From the NCBI GenBank assembly GCA_030411725.1, contig MU839842.1, positions 372,001 to 436,000 on the forward strand: a DNA stretch of 64,000 bases, in the 5' to 3' direction. The translations under genes and the position numbers were made by a program. This document shows, piece after piece, positions 33,057 to 43,269 of this stretch. The stretch is from Echria macrotheca. Taxonomy: Eukaryota; Ascomycota; Sordariomycetes; Sordariales; Schizotheciaceae. The notes below the pieces were generated by a model. It saw only the letters and a list, made by a program, of their open reading frames with translations. It had not been told where the DNA came from and did not search any database. Each line of letters begins with the position of its first letter. Within the stretch, counting starts at the first letter, position 1.

Positions 33057-33610
33057 CTACTTGAAACCATCAACAACCTGTCCTTCTCTGATATACTCCG
33101 TCACCCATCCAATCGTCATCCTGATCCCAGTCAGCCCCATCGCCATACTGACCCGTTACCACTTACCTGCTGCGTTTAGTATCCGCGAACTTTTCATGGT
33201 CCCCAATCAGATATTTCTTATACCACGGATCCTGCTTCATGGCCTTGTACTGGGCCAAGTCTTCAAAAAATACCTGTGAGAAGCAATCATAGTCGGCGAC
33301 ATTCGCCATCTGATGGTCAAACAGCTGCGTCATGAGACCCCGTGTCTCGGTTGTGTTGTGTATCTTGGCATCATCAACAAAGCATTCTCTCAGCCCGACG
33401 TGATGATCGGTAACTAACCTGCGTCCACCTCTTCACGCCGTACTTGACCATGAGATCCTTGGTCAGGGGCGCCGACACCTCGGTCATGTGTTTGCGATAG
33501 TCTTCCTCGCTCATGCCCGGCTTGCGATAGCCGCAGATGGTGAGACAGAGGTACTGCACTTGCTTGACTCCGGTGCCATTGGCGCCTGGGCTCTCCGTGG
33601 TTGAGGCCAT
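33057..33610 (-). CDS. EthD-domain protein, putative atrochrysone carboxylic acid decarboxylase
   Basis: Small ferredoxin-like (EthD fold) enzyme of 150 residues. Three exons: 33610-33419, 33363-33167 and 33120-33057; introns of 54 and 46 bp with GTTAGT and GTAAGT donors. The N-terminal part has LCLTICGYRKPGMSEEDYRKHMT, typical of EthD-type decarboxylases in emodin clusters. The middle holds an HNTTETRGL segment and the acidic FFEDLAQYKAM segment. The tiny last exon restores MTIGWVTEYIREGQ before the stop. In geodin/trypacidin-like pathways this protein removes CO2 from atrochrysone carboxylic acid, leading to emodin anthrone. It is 1.1 kb from the PKS and has a perfect AflR-type site 172 bp upstream. 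Confidence 0.87.
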
Positions 33611-33781
33611 CTTGTCACTGCACAGAACCTAGGCGTCAGATGCGAGTTGCAGCGGATTGCCCCATTCGGTTTGCAAATGAGAGAATTTGCATCTCGATCA
33701 TTCAGTTTCCTGGACACCGGGCTCGCACCACTTCGGTGCTTGATTTTGCATTTCCGACCTAATTTTCGGCTGAGGAAGTCG

Positions 33782-33792
33782 TCGGAGTCCGA
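33782..33792 (+). promoter_or_regulatory. AflR-type site upstream of EthD gene
   Basis: TCGGAGTCCGA, a perfect TCGSWNNSCGR match and the exact reverse complement of the site upstream of laccase 2. It lies 172 bp upstream of the minus-strand ATG at 33610. Confidence 0.65.
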
Positions 33793-34292
33793 TGTGGGTC
33801 GGACGGGACGAGACGAATCCTACCGCATCGGATCGGAAATGAGATGCAGTGTCTGGATCCGCGGCCGGATCCCGACCTTTCTTATTGCGGAGCCTCAATT
33901 GATGGCGCAGATCTTGGCGCGGGTGCGGTGAGCGACAGTCGGGATGTCGTCATGATCTTGTCGTTAGACAGTTTCATGCTATCATACTTCCCCTTGTGCA
34001 TCCATCCCTTCACGTGATTTGGCTGACAAAGGTTATGTCGCTTCAAGGGCGCTTCAAGCCTTCGAGTGAGGCCAGGAAGCGCCCCGAAGCGTTAGCCCCG
34101 TTTTTGCGTACCCTCCACCGGATACTTGCGTACCCTCTACCCTTTTTTGCTAGCAAAGAAACGACGGCAGCGCCAGTAGGTACTCAGGGGTACGTACTCA
34201 ACCCACCCAGACATACTCGAGTTCAGGGCCAATACACTTTTGTTTTCATCGGACATTGATTGGTTCAATCAAAGTATTTTGTCATCGACTTC

Positions 34293-34568
34293 CTAGCTTA
34301 GGGATGCCAAGACTCTGATAACATTGACAACCAACACAACAAGGCTCAGAAATCCGGAAATACCTAAGAACGGTTCAAAAGAGCCAAAGGCCGCTGTAGT
34401 GAATTCCTGGGTATTGAATGCAGCCCTAAATGCTTCGGGATTTAGGTTCGGAGACACCCCTGCACTATACGAGACGACAGGTAATATGAGAGCGGCTGTC
34501 AATATTGTAGATGGGACTAATCTCGGTGGCCTGACTTTCACGGACTTGGTGTAGACAGACAACCACAA
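34293..34568 (-). CDS. Possible small membrane protein or gene remnant
   Basis: A 91-residue frame with two hydrophobic stretches: STILTAALILPVVSY (about residues 20-34) and FLGISGFLSLVVLVVNVI (about 65-82). I recognise no family. The opposite strand is also open here, which weakens the case. It may be a relic of a membrane protein or chance. Confidence 0.2.
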   Translation of the reverse strand: MWLSVYTKSVKVRPPRLVPSTILTAALILPVVSYSAGVSPNLNPEAFRAAFNTQEFTTAAFGSFEPFLGISGFLSLVVLVVNVIRVLASLS

Positions 34569-34717
34569 TAATTCTCATAATCTAGACAGAACCGTGATGC
34601 AAAAATGAGCTCAACTAGATACATGTAATTCCAATCTGTAAAGCAGAGAACTAAAAAGAGCAGCAGCGTAAACCTCAACGCCCCAGCCCTAAATCAATAA
34701 CAACAAAAAAAGACGAT

Positions 34718-37700
34718 CTAGCTGTAATACTCCAACAACCATGCCTTCAAATCGCCCACAGTCGGATACTCCAAGAACAAGCTCCCCCCAACCGAGATGC
34801 CCAGCTCCTCGCGGAACTTCTCGGCAATCACCAGACTCATCAGACTGTCGATGCCCAAGCTCGGGAACGATGCTTCATCCTCGAGATCCTCAAGCTGAAG
34901 GCCGGCCTCGTTAGCGACCAAAAGCAGTGCTTTCACAGTCGTGCTCTCGGTGTCAACGGCTGGAGCCGGCGCTGCAGGCGGGGCTGCCACAGGTGTCGGA
35001 GTGGGTGCGGGTGCCGAAACCGGAGCCGGGGCCGGGACCGGGACTGGATGCGAAACCGGCGGCGGGGCCGCAACCGACGGAACCGGAGCAGCCTTCTTCT
35101 GCACCGGCACAGCATGTCCCTGCTCGTCCGGCGGCGAGAAGAATCGACTGAGCAACAATCTCGGATACCTCCTGAACTTGATGCCGCCCACCAAGCCGAT
35201 GATCTCGCCCTCCTGCAGGACATACACATCGCCCAGGTAGATCGACGGATCCTCGGCCGTCGGGATCATCTTGACATACGATCTATACCTGCCGCCGGCG
35301 ACAAGCGGTTTCGCGAACCTCATCGAGTTCCACTATTTTTCGTCAGTCAGCATGTGAAGAAAACCAAACCTAAAAACCCCAAAAAAGAAGAAAAAAACGA
35401 AGAAAAGAGAAAAAAAGAAAAGGATAACTCACCCCAGGCGTAACACAGAACCCACCCTCCTCCACCTCCCCGCTATCACTAACATTCATCACAAACCCAG
35501 CCAAATGCGCCACCCCATCGACAAAATAAGGCGGGACAGTCCACCTCGCCCCGCCGCCCTCCTCCTTCTCAGTCAGCTTCACATCAGCATACGCCTCGAG
35601 CCCATGCAGGACAACACTCTGCATGCCGCGATACTTGTCCGCATAGTCCACCAGCGCGCTAGCAAACAGCTTATACGCCATGCCGTGGCTGAAGCGGTTC
35701 GCCTTCCCCTCGAGCGCGAGCTGGGCCAGCGCGTCGATGCGGGATTGGACGAGGTGGGTTAGCGGTTTCCAGTCTGCGAGCCAGGGGTCTGGATGCGAAA
35801 ACAACAGAGTGGCCGTCGCGAACGGGGTGTCTCTATCATCCGTGGGGTTGTCGTTGAACCAGCTGAGAGAAGCGGTGTTGGTCGCGATGTTGGCGGACAC
35901 CAGGGAAATGCGGATGAGCTGCGGGACCGTCTTTTTCTTGTTGGCTACTAGACCTTTGGTCACGACTAGGTTGGCGATGTTGGACGACGGCGGGAGCGAG
36001 GGGAAGTGGGACCGCAAAAGGCCGGCGAGGGTCCAGGCGATGTCGGCGTGGATCGACGACGTCACGACGCCGGCGTTGTTCATCTTGTGGCCCCAGGCTG
36101 CGGCGAAGAAGTCGGGCTGCATGAGGTCGGACTGCACTGTGATCTCGGCGCTGGTGGCGGTGATGGTTTGGGACAGGATGCGGTGCACCGTCGAGGTGAG
36201 TGGCGCGGCGGACGCTGCTGGCCCCGGGTTGGATTGCTGCTGCTGCTGTTTTTCTTGGTCGTAAAACGTGTTTCCCTTGGTCAGAGCCCAGTCGCCGTTG
36301 TACTGGATCCAGTAGGTCTTGTCGTTCCACGCGTAGGTCGGCAGGTCCAACAGGCGGAGGTCGGACTCGAAGGGACGGTGGTACTCGTTCCAGCTGAGGT
36401 TGACGCCGGCGAGATGCAGAGATGCGAGCGTCTGCGAGAGCGTCACCCAGTTGCTCTCGCCACGCCGGAGAGAGGGGACCGTCAGGCTGGTCGAGGGCAG
36501 GGTCGACTTGACGAAGCTCGTGGCCACGGGGTGCGGGCCGATCTCGATCCAGACGTTGCTGTCGTCGATGGTGCCGATGTCGCGGGCGGCTTCAAGCGCC
36601 TGGAGGAAGTGGACCGTCTCCCGTGTTGCGCGGCGGAGGTAGGTCGCGCCAAACGTGTTTTCGTCAAAGACGACCTTGCCGAGGAGGGGGGAGATGACGG
36701 GCATGCTGGGCGGGTGGAAGAGTGCGCCCGTCTTTGCGATCTCCTCGAAGTCGTCGAGGACGGGGTCAGTCTGGCTGGAGTGGAACGCGAATGAGACGTC
36801 GAGAAGCGTCCCCTTGACACCGGCCGCCTCCAGGGGGGCGATGAGGGCTTGCATCTCGTCGTGGGTGCCGCTGAGAACCGTCTCCTTCGGTCCGTTGATG
36901 CAGGCAACCTCGAACGGCTTGCTCCCGTTCACGATCTCTTCGATCTGCGCGAGAGACGCCCGGACGGCCAACATCCGGTGGCTGCCCGACGTGCACTTCT
37001 CCTCCAGGAGCTGGGCGCGCCGGCCGGCGAGGAAGATGGCGTCGTTGCTGGACAGAACCCCGGCGACCTGGAGAGCGGCGTATTCGCCGAGGCTGTGGCC
37101 GACCACAACATCCGGCGTCACGCCCAAGCTCGCCCAGTACTTGGCCAGCGCAATCTCGGTGGCGACCAGAGACAGCTGCGTGACCACGGCAGGGTGCTGG
37201 TAGTCCTTGTCGTGACTCCCGTCGACGGCCGGAATAAACGACGGAAACCCTTGGGCCTGCGCCAGCGCATCAAGATGCAAAATCTGATCCCTGAACGCCG
37301 TCGCCGAGTGAAACAACTCGTAGTGGGACGATTTGTGCGACGAGCCCTGTCCGGTGAACGCAAACACCACCGACGGAGGCCCTGTCGCGGAAATCAGCCG
37401 GTGCGTACTATTACTACCAGTAGTAGTCGTAGTCTCGACCGACTTGAGCGCCGCGCTGAGCTGCTTCTTCAGCTGCTCTACTGACGTGGTCGCCACCGCA
37501 ACCCGGTGGTTGTGGTGATACCGTCTCGCCGTGGTCGAATAAGCCAAGTCCCTCAGCTCCACATCCGGATTCTTCTCGAGATACGCCAGGAATCTCTCCA
37601 GATTGCCCTTGAGTGAGGCCTTGCTCTTAGCAGACACCGCCACCACATGTGCGCCTCCCCGCGGGTCTTCCCTCGCCTCCCGCAAGCGTTGAGGTCCCTC

Positions 37701-40399
37701 CTCGAGCAGGAGGGTCGTGTTGCCGCCGGCCGCGCTGAAGTTGTTGATGGCCGCAATTCTCTTCCGGTCCGGCCTCCGCTCCCAGGGCGTCTTCTCCCAC
37801 GGGATATTCAGGTTCCGCTTGTCCAGGTCCCGGGGGAAGGTCGGGTTTATGGTGTTCTTGACGCCCACGTGCGGTGGGATGAAGCCCTTCTCAAACATCA
37901 ACAAGACCTTGAGCAACGCCGTCACGCCAGCGACGGCTTCACCGTGTCCGACGTTCGCCTTGACGGCCCCGATGTACAGCGGCTGCTTGGCGCTGCGAGC
38001 ACGGGTGGCGCCCCCCGGGCTGGGCGCGTACACGCTCGAGACAGACTGCATCTCCTCGCGGTCGCCAGCCTGCGTGCCTGTGCCGTGCATCTCGACGTAG
38101 CTCACGTCCAGGGGGTTGATACCTGCAGCCCTCAGCACCTCGGTGGAGAGATGGGCCTGCGCGCCGGCGTGGGGGTGCGTGATGGACACGGCGTCGGCCG
38201 AGTGGTTGGTGCCGGCGCCGAGGATGACGCCGAGGATGTTGTCGTTGTCGGCCTCGGCATCTTCCAAACGCTTGAGAACGATGGAACCAATACCGTCCGC
38301 GCGACAGTAGCCGTCGGCCTCGGCGTCCCAGGTCTTGCACGCGTTAGGCGTCTTGGAGAGGAAGTGGCCATGGCTGAGGCCGGCGAAGGCGTCCGAGTTA
38401 GTGAGCACGTTCATGCCGCCCGCCACGACCGTATCAGTTTCGCCGTTCCATAACGAGGTGCACGCTGCCTACTCAATATGTTAGTCTCATGAAGGTGCAT
38501 CGAGTGGAGAGGGTAAAAGAAGCAAAGGGGCAGCGGGCTCAGGGGTCAAAGTAAACACATACCTGGATAGTCGCCAAACTCGATGAGCAAGCCGTATCGA
38601 TGCTGTAGCTCGGGCCTGAAAACTTGAAAAAGTAGTTGATGCGGCCCGGGCCAAAAGCTCGACATCCGCCCGGAATGAAGTAGGTGCTGATTTCCTGCGC
38701 CGTGTTGACCTCTCGGTAGTCGTCACTGGCCTGGCCGTAGAATGTCCCGATGCGATGCAAATTGGTTGCGGCCGTGCGATTGGCTACATAGCCAGCTCTC
38801 TCCAAAGCTTCATATGCTGTGACAAGCGCGAGCCGCTGCATGGGGTCCGTCTGCTGCGCCTCGCGGGGGGACATGTTGAAAAAGGGGGCATCGAATAGGC
38901 CGGGCTCATCGATGAAGCAGCCGTACGGCGTGTGGCTGGTGTTGACTCGCTTTCCGGTGGGATCGTAGTGGCTGTCGACATCGAAGCGGTCCGCAGGGAT
39001 TTTACGATGCACATCCAATCCCTTTTCCAGAAGGTCCCAGAACTTGTCCGTGTCGGTCGCTCCGCTGGGCATCCGGCACGACATTCCGACGATGGCGATT
39101 TTGGACTGTTGCGGCCCGCGCGGAGAAATGGTGTCAACCGAGGTGTCCGTCGCCCAGGAAATAAGGTCGGTTGTGGAAGTCTCGACCTGGGGTACGCTCG
39201 ACTTGACAACGGCAATGAGGTCGTGGATGGGCAGCGAGACACGGAAAGCCTGAACCTGCAGCTGCAAAACGCCGAGGCTGGAAGCTCGATCGGCGACGCC
39301 CTGGATGACCTTCTCCCACTCTATTGCCTGCGTGAGGATTTCCGAGATGACATTCCCAAGCAAGCCGTGGGCGTCGGACGCGAGGAAGGGCTGGCCTGTG
39401 CTTGTGGACAAGACAGGAATCACAGGCACAAATCTCGAACCGGCCAGCTTGGATGCGCTCACTCGGACAACTTCCTGGACGTGCGATTCATTGTAGATGT
39501 GGCGCGCATGGCAGAGACCGCCGTAGACCGGAAGGGCGATCGGCTTTGTGTCACGGAAAAAGTCGGAGACGAGGAAGATTCGCTTCAGCCTGCCAGGCGG
39601 GCCGCTGATGGTGACCGACGTCTTGCTGAGAGCGCTGATAAAGATCTTGCTGGCCTCCGGCGTTTGATCTTTGGCGTGGATCGCGTCGAGTTCCCTTTGG
39701 GCATCCTCGGGCGTTACGTCAGGAAGCACGTAGGCCCAGCTGTCTGGAGTCCCGGACTCGCTTGGGTCCCGGGGCTGCAAGTTCTGTGAGACCTGGTCTA
39801 CCAGGACCCCAAGGCGAAATGCAGTACGGACGATCTCGGCTCCGGCAACAGGGAGGTCCGTCGGGTTGGGGGAGATGGCAACAGCAGCGGTGGCGAGGAG
39901 TCCGATACCGAGGCCGGCGAGATAACTGCCAGATACGTCGGCGCCATATGTCTCGGGGCTGTTTTCGTAGTGACTGAAACAGATTTAGTAACTCCAAGTG
40001 GGTACAGATAAAAGCCTGAATGTTGTAGACATACCCGATATACGTGCCTAGCTCAACGGCAGCGAGCAGGACGCCGTCGATAGACCCAGATAGTGGCCCC
40101 TTACGAAGGTCGGCAAAATCAACAAAGTTGAGGACCGTCTGGAATGGCGGGATCAAGGACTTGATGGCCGTCGGCAGCTGGCGAATCTCTTCCCGAACGG
40201 CAAGAGTTGCCAGGTCAATAAAGTGTGCGAGCAGAGGGTGGCTTCTGTCTTTGCTGTGGTTCCAAAGCCGACGAAGCAGATTCGGGAGGTTATCGTGAGG
40301 GAACTCGTTGCTGAAGTAGGCGAGTCGTAGGCGACCAAAGTCTTCTTGAGAGCCAGCAGAGGGCGTCAGGTTGACGTTGGTGTATGATCGGTAAGACAT
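34718..40399 (-). CDS. Non-reducing polyketide synthase, atrochrysone carboxylic acid synthase type
   Basis: Iterative cytosolic PKS of 1808 residues. Exons: 40399-40035, 39973-38563, 38468-35433 and 35332-34718. Domain order is SAT (1-~370), KS (~412-835), malonyl-AT (~955-1290), product template (~1350-1670), a Pro/Ala-rich linker (~1680-1728), ACP (~1735-1808). The KS triad is Cys584 in DTACSSS, His720 in HGTGT and His767 in NVGHGEA. The AT nucleophile is Ser1051 in GHSLGEYA. The PT pair is His1386 (GHKMNNAG) and Asp1576 (YFVDGVAHLAG). The ACP Ser1767 is in GIDSLM. There is one ACP and no thioesterase or Claisen cyclase, so release needs a separate hydrolase, encoded by the divergent neighbour. 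The SAT GxCxG site reads GSIDG (105-109), so the usual Cys is absent. This layout is that of anthraquinone-forming synthases. Confidence 0.95.
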
Positions 40400-40900
40400 G
40401 GTGTGGATATCCTCGCCGTTGAGGGCGTCCGTTGAGTCTTTTCGTTAAGTTTGACGTCTTTGGAATGTAGACGAGGAGTGACACATCGAGGTATAAGAGT
40501 CAAATAGGTACCTATGGCAAACGATAGGTATCCACCGAGGTGCGGGATACCGATATGGCCACACCGGAGATCAAGGCGACATCCGCGCTGGCTAATCTGC
40601 CGCCCGGTCCAGAACGATACGAACCCCCCACGCCGGGGGAACAGACTCGGTGATCCGGATAGTAGATCCGGATTGCAAAGTCTTGGCTCGGTCCGACAAC
40701 ACTCTTCGGACTCCATTACAACGCATTACGGGCGGATTGATAATCCAGCATATCTGTAGAGCTACAAATAATATGCCGACAGTTATGTCTTCCCACGGAC
40801 TGCTGATTACAGCCCCCTCCAGCACGCAAATCTCTTAGCACCAGGCGTTTGGCTCCTCTCTCGTTGACCCCTTTTTTTAACATCCCGCCCAATCTTCAAC
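40400..40900. promoter_or_regulatory. Bidirectional promoter, PKS / thioesterase
   Basis: The 501 bp between the two divergent starts. There is no perfect TCGSWNNSCGR. It holds a perfect inverted repeat (40654-40672) near its middle, and a partial site TCGGACTCC at 40706-40714 that matches the conserved sites elsewhere except for its last two bases. Confidence 0.55.
40654..40672. repeat. Perfect inverted repeat in PKS/thioesterase promoter
   Basis: TCCGGAT-AGTAG-ATCCGGA: 7-bp arms with a 5-bp spacer, containing CGG-N9-CCG. It is 255 bp from the PKS start and 229 bp from the thioesterase start. A Zn2Cys6 dimer site is plausible; which factor binds is unknown. Confidence 0.5.
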
Positions 40901-41854
40901 ATGGGCCGCGGGGGCTACCGCCAAATCAACAAAGCGCTCAACATCTGCGCCTTCGAGGACTACCTCTCGTCCCAAGCCGCCACCGTTCCGCCACTCCCCG
41001 ATGTCGCCCAGCTCACACCGCGGGTGCTCCGCATCCTCGGTCAAAACCCAGGCAAATTCACGCTCCAAGGGACCAACACCTACATCGTCGGCACCGGCCG
41101 CACCCGCCTGATCATCGACACAGGCCAGGGCATCCCCGAATGGGCCGACCTCATCGCCTCGACCTTTTCGTCCCTCGGCATCACGCTCTCGCACGTGCTG
41201 CTGACCCATTGGCATGGCGACCACACCGGCGGCGTGCCGGACCTGATCCGGCTGTACCCCCATCTCGAGGGACACGTCTACAAACACACTCCCGACCGCA
41301 AGACGCAACAGCAGCCCATTGAGGACGGGCAGGTGTTCAGGGTGGAGGGGGCTACGGTGAGAGCGGTGCACGCGCCGGGGCACTCGCACGACCACATGTG
41401 CTTCGTGCTGGAGGAGGAGAACGCCATGTTCACGGGCGATAATATCCTCGGGCACGGCACGGCCGCGGTCGAGATCCTCCCGACGTGGATGGCCTCGCTG
41501 CGGGTCATGCAGGGGCACGGGTGCCAGGCTGGATATCCGGCGCACGGGGAGGTCGTGGCGGATCTGGGCCGCAAGATTACATTGGAGTTGGATGTCAAGG
41601 AGAGGCGGGAGAGGAAGGTCTTGGCGACGCTGGCGCGGCTGCGGAGGGAGGCGGCAGTTCACGGGGGAAAGGGGAGCGTTACGGTTGCAGAGTTGGTCAC
41701 TCAGATGTACGGGGATACGCTGGACGAGGTGGTCAGGGAGAAGGCCATTGAGCCGTTTACGGATGAGATTTTGAGGAAGTTGACGGGAGACGGGAAAGTG
41801 GCGTTCGAGGTGAAAGGTGGGAAACGACGATGGTTTGCTCTTCAGCTTGTATAG
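40901..41854 (+). CDS. Metallo-beta-lactamase-type thioesterase (atrochrysone carboxyl-ACP thioesterase)
   Basis: Single-exon hydrolase of 317 residues that releases the PKS product from the ACP. The zinc-binding motif THWHGDHTGG is at about residues 102-111. Further ligands are His in APGHSHDHM and Asp in FTGDNILGHG, with a last His in YPAHGE. FTLQGTNTYIVGTG near residue 53 is typical of the ACTE/LACTB2-like group. The length matches stand-alone thioesterases that partner TE-less NR-PKSs (AptB, MdpF, GedB type). It is divergent from the PKS across a 501-bp shared promoter, the standard arrangement for this pair. Confidence 0.95.
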   Translation: MGRGGYRQINKALNICAFEDYLSSQAATVPPLPDVAQLTPRVLRILGQNPGKFTLQGTNTYIVGTGRTRLIIDTGQGIPEWADLIASTFSSLGITLSHVLLTHWHGDHTGGVPDLIRLYPHLEGHVYKHTPDRKTQQQPIEDGQVFRVEGATVRAVHAPGHSHDHMCFVLEEENAMFTGDNILGHGTAAVEILPTWMASLRVMQGHGCQAGYPAHGEVVADLGRKITLELDVKERRERKVLATLARLRREAAVHGGKGSVTVAELVTQMYGDTLDEVVREKAIEPFTDEILRKLTGDGKVAFEVKGGKRRWFALQLV

Positions 41855-42292
41855 GTGCATATTGGTAGGCTAAGACCTGGCGAATGGTATTTGTTTACTT
41901 TTGTTTACTTGATGATGTCAACCGCCGCGCTGTGCCTTGGAGTGACCTAGAACCTGGAGTTCGCGTTTGAATGAAACCATGGCTACGCGTTGTCGCGGAT
42001 GATTCCATTGATTCGGGCTCGTCGATCGGTGATGCGTGTGAGGTTCTCCGTGCTTCAATCGGTCTCCGAGGGGGCATGTAACATCACGACCCGCCTCAAA
42101 CAGCCGCGATCGGTCACGCAATACCCACTCGGCAGCATTATCTTGGCCCGTTCACGGGAAGTTTCAAAATCCCCGTATTTGAATTCGTGATAATAAACAG
42201 CGCCGATAAATTAGCTCGGCAGGTAGACATCTCAGCAGTCCCCCACAACTCGCACTTCACCCGCATCTGGTTTGGAAGTATCGGAAACCAAT
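41855..42292. promoter_or_regulatory. Upstream region of anthrone oxygenase
   Basis: 438 bp with a perfect AflR-type site at 42059-42069. A TTTGTTTACTTTTGTTTACTT direct repeat (11-bp unit) lies near 41889-41909. No gene was seen. Confidence 0.45.
42059..42069 (+). promoter_or_regulatory. AflR-type site upstream of anthrone oxygenase
   Basis: TCGGTCTCCGA, a perfect TCGSWNNSCGR match, 224 bp upstream of the ATG at 42293. Confidence 0.62.
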
Positions 42293-42859
42293 ATGGGCCG
42301 ACAACAAGAACGGTCCGAGACACCCCGCGTGGCAGTCCAAGCCACAGCTGTGGTGACGGGCACATTTCTGGCAGGTGAGGCGAACACACCCGCTTCGCCG
42401 TGTAAACCAACTCACTCTGTGCCTGCAGGCGCGATGATGGGTCTTTCTCTCATCGCCGTCCCCGTCCTCGTCGACATCAACCCGGACCCGGCCCACCTGG
42501 TCCGCCAGTGGGCCAGACTCTACGGATACGGCATTCAACAAATGCCCGCCGGCGCTATTTCCACAACTTTGCTTTATCTCTACGCAATTATCAAGGGAGC
42601 CCAGACTGGCAGGCCGTGGCGGATTTACGCCTTCGCTGCAGCGGCGACCATGAGTATCGTTCCATTTACGTGGTATGTCATGGCGCCGACCAACAATTTG
42701 CTGTTCGGTCTCAATGCCTTACAAGGTGGGACAAAGGACTTGGGCCTAGTACATGCCTTGATTGCAAAGTGGAGGGTGTTGCACATGTTCCGCTCGCTGT
42801 TTCCGCTGCTCGGCGCAACGTTGGGCTTGTTCGGGACGCTGGATGAACTGTCGGGGTAA
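42293..42859 (+). CDS. Anthrone oxygenase (DUF1772 membrane protein)
   Basis: Small integral membrane protein of 170 residues in two exons, 42293-42374 and 42429-42859. The 54-bp intron joins TGTFLAG to AMMGLSLIAVP. The start is the ATG at 42293; the frame extends a few codons upstream without an ATG. Four hydrophobic segments are visible: around TGTFLAGAMMGLSLIAVPVL, MPAGAISTTLLYLYAII, IYAFAAAATMSIVPFTWYVM and LFPLLGATLGLFG. Conserved polar residues include the N in PTNNLLFGLNAL and the WRVLHMFRSLFP segment. Family members (GedH, MdpH-type, HypC) oxidise emodin anthrone to emodin. It follows the thioesterase on the same strand. Confidence 0.9.
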   Translation: MGRQQERSETPRVAVQATAVVTGTFLAGEANTPASPCKPTHSVPAGAMMGLSLIAVPVLVDINPDPAHLVRQWARLYGYGIQQMPAGAISTTLLYLYAIIKGAQTGRPWRIYAFAAAATMSIVPFTWYVMAPTNNLLFGLNALQGGTKDLGLVHALIAKWRVLHMFRSLFPLLGATLGLFGTLDELSG

Positions 42860-43269
42860 AATTCTAGGCATTGGTAGAATAGCCCGCTCACTTTCGGCCC
42901 ACACTTGGGTTTACTCCTCTCAGTATCTTAACGGCCATGTGGGGTGTGCCTCGTCCGCGTCAAGTAACAAAGGGCGCAGTGGCGTCGCTGTCCGAAGTGT
43001 GTTCGGGGGTTGCGAACCAATCTTCGGAAGATCCCCCCACTAGAGATAGCGCTGTGTAGGTAGTAAATGCAAAATGCATGAAGGCCTTCACAACGTTCAT
43101 CGAGGCCTTCCGGTGTTGCATCATACCAGATCGGACCTCTCGACTTGACTTACAGCCACTACTAATAAACCACCTACCTCCCCCCTCATCCACGCACACA
43201 CGTAAACACATACACATACGCCCATCTTCCAGCCTTTCACTCCATACACGCCTCCACAAATCCGTCAAC
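42860..43269. promoter_or_regulatory. Upstream region of methyltransferase 2
   Basis: 410 bp containing the AflR-type site at 42985. The last 120 bp before the ATG are CA/CT-rich, as in fungal leaders. A GTGTAGGTAGTA motif lies near 43053. Confidence 0.45.
42985..42995 (+). promoter_or_regulatory. AflR-type site upstream of methyltransferase 2
   Basis: TCGCTGTCCGA, a perfect TCGSWNNSCGR match, 275 bp upstream of the ATG at 43270. Confidence 0.6.

Larger units (their letters stand above)
33611..34717. other. EthD upstream region and PKS 3' flank
   Basis: 1.1 kb. The EthD-proximal 400 bp is rich in TCGG/CCGA words around the AflR-type site. A minus-strand frame at 34293-34568 could encode a short hydrophobic peptide, listed separately. 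Nothing else was seen. Confidence 0.45.

Noticed and set aside
36006..38453. Several plus-strand frames of 180-270 codons inside the PKS
   Set aside because: All are antisense to the KS-AT-PT exon, which is intact with catalytic residues.
40877..41860. Minus-strand frame (327 codons) opposite the thioesterase
   Set aside because: Shadow of the metallo-beta-lactamase gene, whose THWHGDH motif and length are unambiguous on the plus strand.
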